From Fibrobacter sp. (GTDB lineage Bacteria > Fibrobacterota > Fibrobacteria > Fibrobacterales > Fibrobacteraceae): DNA of 64,000 nt. A program made the translations under genes and the position numbers. The DNA lies in assembly GCA_024399035.1 (NCBI GenBank), contig JAKSID010000001.1:62001-126000 (forward strand), written 5' to 3'. This document shows positions 11,209-18,096 of this stretch, piece after piece (the stretch's first letter is position 1; the number at the start of each line of letters is the position of its first letter). A model generated the notes under the pieces. It was not told the origin of the DNA. It did not search any database and saw only the letters and a program-made list of their open reading frames with translations.

Positions 11209-12897
11209 ATGGAATTCCCGATTCGCTATAATCATGTAGGATATGCATCCCAGGCGGCAAAGATTTTCTTTGTGGTGCCCGAGGCGTTGAAAGAACTCAC
11301 TCAAGAAGGTTGCCATAAGCTGCGCTTTCGGATTGTAGATTCGGCTGGATGTGTGCTGCATTCGGGTTCGTTTAGGGAAGGCTCTTTTGAACATCACGGT
11401 CTTTGCGACTATTCTGGCGAAACCCTTTGGACCGGCGATTTTTCCGTTGTTACAAAAGAGGGCCTTTGCTCCATCCAGATTTGCGAATGTAGGGAAGCCT
11501 GCGAAGGTGTTGTCCCCAAGGTTATTTTTGAAACCGAGAAATTTGAAATTGGCTCGACGTGGATTGAACGCCAGCTGAATGCAAATATCAAGTCTTTCTA
11601 TTTCCAGCGCAGCGGCGTGGAACTTGAGGAAAAGTTTGCGGGCAAGTGGGCAAGGCCTGCTGCTCATTTGGATGATTGCATCGGATTCCATCCCATGATG
11701 AATCGCGAAGGCACCTGGAATGCCCACGGCGGCTGGTATGACGCCGGCGACTACGGCAAGTACCTAGTGAACGGCGGAGTTTCTGTAGGTACACTGCTGT
11801 TGACTTGCGAACTTTGCGATGGACGCGTTAAGAACGTTAATCAGGGCGGCACTTTTGAATTGCCCTACAGCCTTAAAGACGAAACGCGTTTTGAACTGGA
11901 TTTCTTCTTGCGCATGCAGGATGTGGATGGCGGCGTATTCTTTAAGGTGACGCCGGAACATTGGGACTCCTTTGTTTCGCCGGCGGATTCCGACAAGTTG
12001 CAAAAGCGCATGATCCTTGGAAAGTCCACTTCTTCCACTTTGAATTTTGCGGGCTCCTTGGCCATGGCTGCAATGGTTTACCGCAAGGACGATTCTGCCT
12101 ATGCGGACCTTTGCCTTGAGGCGGCTAAGCGAGCCTACCGCTGGGCCTTGGATAATCCCGCTGTAGATTGGCCGCATAATACCGAGGGTAGCGGCGGCTA
12201 TGGCGACGAATGCGTTGCCGATGAATTCTTCTGGACCCGTGCTGCGCTTTACTGCAACGATCGCGATGAATCCCTACGCCCCTTGCTTCTTGAAGACATG
12301 AAGGTAAACGGCCCCAAGCTGGGCCTGGACTGGCGCGATACGCAGAACTTCGGCTGGATTCTGCTTGCGCTTCAGGACTTTGATGCTGAACTGCAAAAGC
12401 GTGCTCGAGAAGTCCTTGAAGGAACCGCCTGGGAAATTATGCGCTTGCAGAAAGAAGACGCCTACGGCCTTTCGATTCGCAAGTTTATCTGGGGTAGCAA
12501 CGGCGAAATCAGTAACCACGCCCTGACCCTTGCAATCGTAAACCTGTGGCGCCACGAAATCAACGGCGAATCCCTTGATTTCTGGTGTAGGGAACAGTTG
12601 AACTTTGTGTACGGCCGCAATCCTGTGAGCCGCAGTTTTGTGGTGGGCTCCGCCTGGAGTTCTCCCAAGCATCCTCATCATCGCATTAGCCATGGTGACG
12701 GCATCAAGGATCCTATCCCGGGGCTTTTAGTGGGTGGCATCAATAGCGACCGACAGGACACCCATCGCGCTGCCCATTATCCTAGCGATTTGCCGGGATT
12801 GTCTTACGCAGATGAACGTTGCTCTTTTGCAAGTAACGAAACGGCCATCAACTGGAATGCTCCGCTGACAGCCGTACTTGCAATGCTTTGCCGTTGA
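11209..12897 (+). CDS. GH9-family glycoside hydrolase, apparently cytoplasmic
   Basis: This 562-residue protein has the CelD-type N-terminal Ig-like domain (IRYNHVGYASQAAKIFFV, residues 5-100) followed by a GH9 (alpha/alpha)6 catalytic domain. Catalytic signatures are present: GGWYDAGDYGKYLVNGG (about residue 170, with the base and nucleophile-positioning aspartates), YGRNPVSRSFVVG and HHRISHGDG (about 470-500), and ASNETAINWNAPL near the C-terminus with the acid glutamate. GH9 enzymes hydrolyse beta-1,4-glucans, cellodextrins or glucosaminides. Unlike a secreted cellulase it begins MEFPIRYNH with no signal peptide, carbohydrate-binding module or sorting domain. I infer intracellular processing of imported oligosaccharides. 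It stands alone, convergent with the next gene. Confidence 0.92.
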   Translation: MEFPIRYNHVGYASQAAKIFFVVPEALKELTQEGCHKLRFRIVDSAGCVLHSGSFREGSFEHHGLCDYSGETLWTGDFSVVTKEGLCSIQICECREACEGVVPKVIFETEKFEIGSTWIERQLNANIKSFYFQRSGVELEEKFAGKWARPAAHLDDCIGFHPMMNREGTWNAHGGWYDAGDYGKYLVNGGVSVGTLLLTCELCDGRVKNVNQGGTFELPYSLKDETRFELDFFLRMQDVDGGVFFKVTPEHWDSFVSPADSDKLQKRMILGKSTSSTLNFAGSLAMAAMVYRKDDSAYADLCLEAAKRAYRWALDNPAVDWPHNTEGSGGYGDECVADEFFWTRAALYCNDRDESLRPLLLEDMKVNGPKLGLDWRDTQNFGWILLALQDFDAELQKRAREVLEGTAWEIMRLQKEDAYGLSIRKFIWGSNGEISNHALTLAIVNLWRHEINGESLDFWCREQLNFVYGRNPVSRSFVVGSAWSSPKHPHHRISHGDGIKDPIPGLLVGGINSDRQDTHRAAHYPSDLPGLSYADERCSFASNETAINWNAPLTAVLAMLCR

Positions 12898-12909
12898 TTT
12901 GTTTGAAAT

Positions 12910-13782
12910 CTAGTTTTTGGAAACGTTCTTGGTAGAATCTTTAGGGGCAGCCTTGGTAGAGTCCTTGGCGGGTTCCGTAGATTCCTTGTCGGCAGCTTCT
13001 ACTGTGTCGGGGGCGGCCTCTTCGATTTTCTTTTGAACCTTAGGCAAAAGAGCCTGAAGATTGACCACCGGATTTTTTGCCTTTTCGTATTCCTTTACAT
13101 TAAGAATAGGCTTGTGGTAGGCGGAGTCTGCTGCGGTAAGTTCGCCTGCGGGCCACATATCAACGTATGAGGCGAACAAGGCTGCCCATTCATGAAGCCA
13201 GTTTTTGCGGGATTCGCGGTTGGTGTACCAGGATTCTGCATTGTATCGGAAGTTCTGGATGTCGGTAGTTAAAAAGACGGGGGAATCGCCAGACAACTTG
13301 GTGAAAATTCTCTTGACGCGGTGAGTTGCTGCCGCAGAAGTAATCAACAGAACGGTGTCGGCGTTGTGGGCCTTGAGCCAAGGGATGATGGTGTAGGCTT
13401 CGCCGATGGTGGAGGGGTCGTCGTGGGGCACGATGAATACGGTGTTACTATCGAACTTGCCCTGTTTCATAAAATCGTCAACATAGAACTCAGCGTTACT
13501 ACGGTCACGAAGGCAACGTCGTCCAAGAATCAGCACGGAGTCTGCACGGCCTTCTGACAAAAGGGCTGCAGCGTAATCGCTGCGCTCCAGGTCTGCGGAC
13601 TGACCATCAAGAACGGCGACCCATGTAACGTGATCAAATTCGTCGTCGTCCACAAGCCAATGGCCACTTTGAGTCATGATCAGGTAGAAGAAAATAACAA
13701 GCAAAACGAATACAGTGGAAACGGCGGTGATGATCCGTCTAAGGTGTTTCCTGCGTTCTTTCTTTGTAGGAATTCTTGCCAT
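12910..13782 (-). CDS. DUF218/YdcF-SanA-like membrane-anchored protein
   Basis: The 290-residue product has a basic N-terminus (residues 1-18), one transmembrane segment at 19-37 (IITAVSTVFVLLVIFFYLIM), and a DUF218-type domain at 50-200: VAVLDGQSADLERSDYAAAL, DSVLILGRRC, a DDPSTIGEA loop and VLLITSAAATHRVKRI, which match the fold of YdcF/SanA proteins. The last 60 residues are a Lys/Asp/Thr-rich tail (TEPAKDSTKAAPKDSTK), probably disordered. The family is linked to envelope integrity but the reaction is unproven. Its ATG lies one base after the rimI stop, so it is the last gene of a tsaB-rimI transcript. Confidence 0.75.
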   Translation of the reverse strand: MARIPTKKERRKHLRRIITAVSTVFVLLVIFFYLIMTQSGHWLVDDDEFDHVTWVAVLDGQSADLERSDYAAALLSEGRADSVLILGRRCLRDRSNAEFYVDDFMKQGKFDSNTVFIVPHDDPSTIGEAYTIIPWLKAHNADTVLLITSAAATHRVKRIFTKLSGDSPVFLTTDIQNFRYNAESWYTNRESRKNWLHEWAALFASYVDMWPAGELTAADSAYHKPILNVKEYEKAKNPVVNLQALLPKVQKKIEEAAPDTVEAADKESTEPAKDSTKAAPKDSTKNVSKN

Positions 13783-13783
13783 G

Positions 13784-14248
13784 TTAAAGTCCTTTGAACA
13801 ATCCGTTCAGGGATGAATGTTCCACCTTGTACAAGGCTGCGTTCTCTCCGTCGGAATAATACTTTTTGCGGATTCCAAAAAGTTGAAATCCAAACTTTTC
13901 GTAGAAACGCCTGGCCTTTTGATTGTTCTCGCGGACTTCCAAAAAGCAACAGTCGCCGCTTTCAAAATTCAGTTGGGAGAACCCGCTTAACAGCAATTCT
14001 CCGCCAATGCCGGAACGTTGGGCCTTTTCGCTAACAGCGATGCTCAGCAGTTCTGAGTCTGCGCCAAGCAAATGGAATACGGCGTAGCCAAGGATTTCTG
14101 CAAAACTATTCTCGTACACCACAGCATAAGTGTAGTTGGCAGAAATTTCCTGCTTCATCTGGCGCTCGTTCCAGTCCTGGAATGCCAACGCGTTCTGAAT
14201 ATCAAGGACCGCGGGAATATCCTTCAGTTCCATTTTGCGGATGGGCAT
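13784..14248 (-). CDS. rimI: Ribosomal-protein alanine N-acetyltransferase (GNAT)
   Basis: A 154-residue GNAT protein. The N-terminus IRKMELKDIPAVLDIQNAL is typical of RimI. Acetyl-CoA binding is shown by LLSIAVSEKAQRSGIGGELL (R/QxxGxG near residue 85), followed by FLEVRENNQKARRFYEKFGF, the usual RimI C-terminal signature with the conserved Asn and Tyr. RimI acetylates the N-terminal alanine of ribosomal protein S18. It sits directly after tsaB, a common bacterial pairing, with a 28-base gap and a single-base gap to the following gene. Confidence 0.9.
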   Translation of the reverse strand: MPIRKMELKDIPAVLDIQNALAFQDWNERQMKQEISANYTYAVVYENSFAEILGYAVFHLLGADSELLSIAVSEKAQRSGIGGELLLSGFSQLNFESGDCCFLEVRENNQKARRFYEKFGFQLFGIRKKYYSDGENAALYKVEHSSLNGLFKGL

Positions 14249-14276
14249 TGGCGGCTCCCTCGGAATCCTGCTGCAA

Positions 14277-14978
14277 TTACTTCAACTTCTCGAAGTAAGA
14301 AGGCTGGATGTAGTTGGCTTCTTGAATGAGACTTGCGGGCACAACGTCGAAGAGGGCAGACCAAGCAGAAAGCTTCTGGTCCTTTTCGTTCGTTGTGGGA
14401 ATATTCTTCTGCTGGATAAAACCAGCCAGCGCTTCGTCGGCGAGGACTGCATCGTCCAGGACGAGACGCTTGGGCGTGTTTGCTCCAAGGCGTGCGAGAA
14501 CATCTTCGGTAGAGATGAAACTTTCTTCGGCCTTGCCGTTAATGGTTTGACGCAAGTACCAGTAGCCGGGACGTGCGCGAATCACAACGGCAACGCTTTC
14601 CTTACTTGCAGAGTCTGCGGAACCTGCTTCGGTGCCTGCGCTGGAATTTGCGCTGGATCCGAAACATTCTAGGGCCTGCAGCGTGCTAACTCCGTACAAT
14701 TCACGCTTACCGCTAAAGCACAAACCCTGGCAGAAAGCCACGCCCGTACGAAGGCCGCTAAAGGATCCCGGACCGAGGGTCACAAGCACACGCTTGATGT
14801 CGTCCAGCTTGGCGCCTACGCGTGCTAACAGTTCGTCTAGAATTGCGGATGCTGTTTCGCCACGGGCGGCAGCGTCCACAGTCTCTTCGTAGACAGCAGC
14901 AGAACTGTTCTGCGCAGCCTGAGAAAGAGCCATGGAAATGCCCTTGCGGGAAGTGTCTACAAATAAGTCTAAAGTCAT
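14277..14978 (-). CDS. tsaB: tRNA threonylcarbamoyladenosine biosynthesis protein TsaB
   Basis: A 233-residue ASKHA-fold protein. Residues 1-25 (LDLFVDTSRKGISMALSQ) and the block RVLVTLGPGSFSGLRTGVAF (about 65-85), followed by LYGVSTLQAL, are diagnostic of TsaB, which scaffolds TsaD in t6A synthesis on tRNA position 37. The middle part, about residues 110-130, is a Ser/Ala-rich insertion. Upstream of the ATG there is no proper ribosome-binding site. The leader consists of 7-bp repeats ending two bases before the start codon (see the repeat at 14981-15080). Confidence 0.93.
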   Translation of the reverse strand: MTLDLFVDTSRKGISMALSQAAQNSSAAVYEETVDAAARGETASAILDELLARVGAKLDDIKRVLVTLGPGSFSGLRTGVAFCQGLCFSGKRELYGVSTLQALECFGSSANSSAGTEAGSADSASKESVAVVIRARPGYWYLRQTINGKAEESFISTEDVLARLGANTPKRLVLDDAVLADEALAGFIQQKNIPTTNEKDQKLSAWSALFDVVPASLIQEANYIQPSYFEKLK

Positions 14979-14980
14979 TA

Positions 14981-15080
14981 GTGCTCAGTTATGAAGTATG
15001 AATTATGAATTACGAGATTGGATAATCGCGGCTGCGCCGCCTTATTTGTTCTTGTAACTCATAACTAGTAACTCGTAATT
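14981..15080. repeat. Heptad-repeat element with inverted arrays between tsaB and ddl
   Basis: Left array on the plus strand: GTTATGA (14988), AGTATGA (14995), ATTATGA (15002), ATTACGA (15009). Right array: TTGTAAC (15052), TCATAAC (15059), TAGTAAC (15066), TCGTAAT (15073). The left array is the reverse complement of the same heptad family, so the two face each other around a centre containing a GCGGC-TGC-GCCGC hairpin at 15028-15040. The left array reads in the tsaB direction and reaches its start codon; the right array abuts the ddl terminator palindrome. Confidence 0.8.
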
Positions 15081-15104
15081 AAAAAGATAGCTCGCTATCT
15101 TTTT
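15081..15104 (-). terminator. Terminator hairpin overlapping the ddl stop codon
   Basis: A perfect 10-bp stem (AAAAAGATAG at 15081-15090, CTATCTTTTT at 15095-15104) encloses the loop CTCG. On the minus strand the arm supplies the last ddl codons and the TAG stop, and the hairpin ends in TTTTT. Confidence 0.75.
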
Positions 15105-16129
15105 ATATACAGGCTCTTTTCGATGATCATATCGATGAGCTGGCTGTAGGTAATGCCGTTGCAAGCTGCCTGCTGAGGCAAAAGGCTGGTGGGAGTCATG
15201 CCAGGCAGGGTGTTGGTTTCGATAGCGAACAGCTCGCCGTCCTTAGTGATACGGACGTCGGTACGGCTATAGCCTGCACCGCCCAAAGCGTAGTGAGCCT
15301 TCTTTACCAGTTCCTGAATGCGTTCAGTCAGTTCCGGTGCAAATTCTGCGGGGGTCACTTCCTTACATTCGCCATTGTACTTGGCTTCGTAGTCAAAGTA
15401 TTCGCGGGTGGTCATGCGCATTTCGGTAGGCGGCAGGGGCTTTTCGCCTTCGATGTAGCCGCAGCTAGCTTCGCCACCGGCAATGAACTTTTCGAACAGC
15501 AGACGGTTGGTGTCCTTGTAAAGGTCCTGGACAATCTTGCCGGCTTCGTCCATGTCCTTGGCAATGCCGATACCGATGGAGGAACCGCCCAGCGGGTCCT
15601 TGATGACAAGCGGGAAGCCCAGTTCGTCGGCAACGTTCACCAGAACGTCGCCAGTAAATTCATGCTTGAATACAACGCGGTAGGCCGGGGTAGGAATGCC
15701 GTTTGCGCGGTAGATTTCCTTGGACTTGATCTTGTCCATGGCAAGGGCAGAAGCCAGGAGGCCGCAACCAGTGTAGGGAATGCCCCAGTTTTCAAGCAGA
15801 GCCTGAACGTGGCCGTCTTCGCCCCACTTGCCGTGGAGAGCGAGGAATGCGATATCAGCGTCCGGCAATTCAGAGAGGGCCGGGTTCTTCTTGGTGTTAG
15901 CTGCAGTGCCTTCCAGACCGCGGAAGTAGTTCACGCTGAAGTTGTCCTTCTGGTACGGGCTCAGTTCGCGGGAAGACCAGTGCCAGGTGCCATCCTTGTC
16001 GATGAGAACCGGGTGAATGTTATACTTGTCGGGGTTCATTGCGCGGACAACACCAGTGCCGCTGACAACAGAAACATCATGTTCGGTGGACGGACCACCC
16101 ATCAAAACGAGAACGCGCATACGTGCCAT
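15095..16129 (-). CDS. ddl: D-alanine--D-alanine ligase
   Basis: This 344-residue ATP-grasp enzyme makes D-Ala-D-Ala for peptidoglycan in the cytoplasm. Visible motifs: LMGGPSTEHDVSVVSG at the N-terminus, FLALHGKWGEDGHVQ, the ATP-binding loop DPLGGSSIGIGIA near residue 180, RTDVRITKDG, and ETNTLPGMTPTSLLPQQA near the C-terminus. The chosen ATG (MARMRV) has AGAGG eight bases upstream. The C-terminal residues IKR are encoded by the palindrome that also serves as terminator. The gene runs towards the tsaB group but a heptad-repeat element and terminator separate them. Confidence 0.96.
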   Translation of the reverse strand: MARMRVLVLMGGPSTEHDVSVVSGTGVVRAMNPDKYNIHPVLIDKDGTWHWSSRELSPYQKDNFSVNYFRGLEGTAANTKKNPALSELPDADIAFLALHGKWGEDGHVQALLENWGIPYTGCGLLASALAMDKIKSKEIYRANGIPTPAYRVVFKHEFTGDVLVNVADELGFPLVIKDPLGGSSIGIGIAKDMDEAGKIVQDLYKDTNRLLFEKFIAGGEASCGYIEGEKPLPPTEMRMTTREYFDYEAKYNGECKEVTPAEFAPELTERIQELVKKAHYALGGAGYSRTDVRITKDGELFAIETNTLPGMTPTSLLPQQAACNGITYSQLIDMIIEKSLYIKR

Positions 16130-16171
16130 TGTAAGCCTCTTTGAGAAAAATCTTTACACCAACAATGTAGA

Positions 16172-16203
16172 TAAAAAAAATCCGGGTTGGCACCCGGATT
16201 CTT
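16172..16203 (-). terminator. Rho-independent terminator of the small lipoprotein gene
   Basis: A perfect 9-bp stem AATCCGGGT (16179-16187) / ACCCGGATT (16192-16200) with a 4-base loop is followed on the minus strand by a run of eight T. It lies 30 bases beyond the lipoprotein stop. Confidence 0.88.
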
Positions 16204-16232
16204 TAGAAATTCAAGAAATTTCAGAGAAGAGA

Positions 16233-16667
16233 TTATTCGTCGTCTTCTTCCTCTTCTTCTTCGTCGTCTTCTTCTTCTACTACTTTCTTCTTAGCCTTCT
16301 TCTTGGAAGCAGACTTCTTCTTTGCCTTGGGAGCAGCCTTCTTGATCTTGCCGCCGTCCTTGTACTTTACGCCGAATGCGCGGTAGTCGCAAGTAGTGGT
16401 CTTGCTGATAACGAGCCAGCTGATGCCCATGGTGGTAACGGATTCTTCAGCCTGGATGTCGACAATGTTGTCGAAATCACCAATGTTTGCATCGTACCAT
16501 TCAGAAACGTAGCAAGCACCATCTTCGGAAGCGTTGATCGGGGTGATTTCAGAGTAGTAGTCCGGATTGACTTCGTGGTCAACGAAAGACTTCATCTGAT
16601 GGGTGGTCACAGAGCAACCGGTCAGGTACATTGCGAACAGGGCAAGTGCCAAAAGAGCTTTTTTCAT
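16233..16667 (-). CDS. Small lipoprotein with lysine-rich and poly-acidic tail
   Basis: This 144-residue protein has a lipoprotein signal peptide ending in a lipobox (MYLTGC, Cys18). Residues 19-105 are a compact domain (CYVSEWYDANIGDFDNIVDI, then VTTMGISWLVISKTTTCDY) resembling TRL-like small lipoproteins; that assignment is tentative. The last 40 residues change character sharply: a Lys/Ala stretch (AAPKAKKKSASKKKAKKK) is followed by an almost purely Glu/Asp tail. The tail is probably disordered. AGGAG stands six bases before the ATG. The gene is monocistronic with its own terminator. Confidence 0.72.
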   Translation of the reverse strand: MKKALLALALFAMYLTGCSVTTHQMKSFVDHEVNPDYYSEITPINASEDGACYVSEWYDANIGDFDNIVDIQAEESVTTMGISWLVISKTTTCDYRAFGVKYKDGGKIKKAAPKAKKKSASKKKAKKKVVEEEDDEEEEEEDDE

Positions 16668-16730
16668 TAGGGACTCCTATTTGGATAGTTTTACTTTGTA
16701 TATTAATATATACATAAATTTTGCGGATTT

Positions 16731-16761
16731 TTGCGGAAAATAAGGAAAATGTTAGTATAAT
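16731..16761 (+). promoter_or_regulatory. Candidate promoter of the SDR gene
   Basis: TTGCGG (16731-16736), a 19-base spacer and TATAAT (16756-16761) stand 20 bases before the start codon at 16782. The -10 box is perfect; the spacer is longer than ideal. Confidence 0.45.
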
Positions 16762-16781
16762 TCTCTCTACGAGGTATTAAT

Positions 16782-17702
16782 ATGAGAGTTTTCGTTACTG
16801 GTGGTACCGGTTTTATTGGTCATTACGTGGTTAAGTCGCTGCTTGCAAAGGGCCACGAGGTGGTTATTGCCACAAGACATCCCAACAAGGTTCCCAGTCT
16901 AAAGTCTCAGCCTAATGTTAGTTTCGTTGAATGCGCCCTTACGGATTTCGATAAGATTGCCGATGGTCTGGTGGGCTGCGATGCCTGTATCCATATTGCA
17001 CTTGGCTGGGGAGAAACACCCTCAACCATGCTGATGAATGATACCCGCGCAACGGTCAACATCCTCGAAAGTGCTGCGAAGGCCGGCTGTAAAAAGTTTA
17101 TCTACACCAGTAGTACCGCCGCAATGGGCCGTATCCGCCCCGATATGCGCGAGGTGACCTCTAACCTGCCTATTGACCTCTATGGCGCTACAAAGGCCGC
17201 TGGCGAAGCGTTTGTGCTGGGATTCTCTCATGGCTATGGCACCCGTTTCCCCGAAGTGACCATGACCCGAAACATTATCCGTCCGGGCTATACCTTTGGT
17301 AACCCCGCCTGGGCAGATGGCTGCTCTCAGCCGGATCGCCGTTTCTTTGACATGGCCCGCGCCGTCAAGGAGGGCCGCGACATCAACATCATCAAGTATG
17401 ACGGAACCCAGTTTATTCATGCAAGCCAGCAGGCAGAACTTTATATGAAGGTTCTGGAATCCGACAACAACGAAGAAATCTACCTGGGTCTCGGTGAAGT
17501 CTGGATTGGCTGGAAGGAAATCGCAGAAATGATGATTGCCCAGAATCCGGGAACCAAGACAAAGATTGTGGAAACCGACCTGGGATGGTCCGAAAACCCC
17601 ACCATGTACGATGTCCACAAGATCAAGGAAAGATTTGGATTAGTCTTTGACGCGCACCAGTTTATGCTGGAACACGTCAAGTGGACTTTTGAACAACTTT
17701 AA
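16782..17702 (+). CDS. NAD(P)-dependent epimerase/dehydratase, extended SDR family
   Basis: This 306-residue Rossmann enzyme begins MRVFVTGGTGFIGHYVVKSL (GxxGxxG nucleotide-binding loop, residues 7-13). The active site comprises YTSSTAAMG (Ser, about residue 110) and LYGATKAAGE (YxxxK, about 134-138). C-terminal substrate-binding residues include RNIIRPGYTFGNPAW. These enzymes act on nucleotide sugars or related hydroxy/keto substrates; the substrate cannot be read from the sequence. GAGG precedes the ATG. The neighbouring genes are divergent or convergent, so it is a single-gene unit. Confidence 0.87.
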   Translation: MRVFVTGGTGFIGHYVVKSLLAKGHEVVIATRHPNKVPSLKSQPNVSFVECALTDFDKIADGLVGCDACIHIALGWGETPSTMLMNDTRATVNILESAAKAGCKKFIYTSSTAAMGRIRPDMREVTSNLPIDLYGATKAAGEAFVLGFSHGYGTRFPEVTMTRNIIRPGYTFGNPAWADGCSQPDRRFFDMARAVKEGRDINIIKYDGTQFIHASQQAELYMKVLESDNNEEIYLGLGEVWIGWKEIAEMMIAQNPGTKTKIVETDLGWSENPTMYDVHKIKERFGLVFDAHQFMLEHVKWTFEQL

Positions 17703-17720
17703 TCGTGCTTAAAGATTGAA

Positions 17721-18080
17721 TTATTTCTGCTGGGCCTGGTATTCTGCCAGGCCCGCAATTGTTTTCTGCTGTGCTGCCTTTACGGCTTCGACCAGGGCTG
17801 CGTCTGCAGGGGCTGTCTGCGGGCGGAGCTGTTCGGTAAGCTTGGAGGCAGCCTTGCGGAGTTCTTCGAAACCCAGGTTTGCGGCAACTCCCTTAAGGGA
17901 ATGGGCTTCGCGGAACTGCTCGTTGATGTCGCCCTTTTCGATGGCGGCCATCAGCGTTTCGTAAGACGTATCCTTCGGGTACATCAGTGCAAATTTTTCA
18001 ACGAAGGCTTCTTTCATAAGGCGCCCCAGGACGTCCTCGAAGTTTCCACCAATTTTGCTGTATAGTTCCTTAATATCCAT
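17721..18080 (-). CDS. Histidine phosphotransfer (Hpt) protein
   Basis: A 119-residue four-helix protein with the Hpt signature FREAHSLKGVAANLGFEEL (phospho-accepting His at about residue 60) and the typical downstream helix RKAASKLTEQLRP. It contains no other domain. It ends the gene series hybrid kinase, REC-GGDEF-EAL protein, Hpt, with a 16-base gap to the gene before it. The expected role is to shuttle phosphate from the kinase's receiver domain to the receiver of the EAL protein. Confidence 0.92.
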   Translation of the reverse strand: MDIKELYSKIGGNFEDVLGRLMKEAFVEKFALMYPKDTSYETLMAAIEKGDINEQFREAHSLKGVAANLGFEELRKAASKLTEQLRPQTAPADAALVEAVKAAQQKTIAGLAEYQAQQK

Positions 18081-18096
18081 AATTCCCCCTTAGGAG

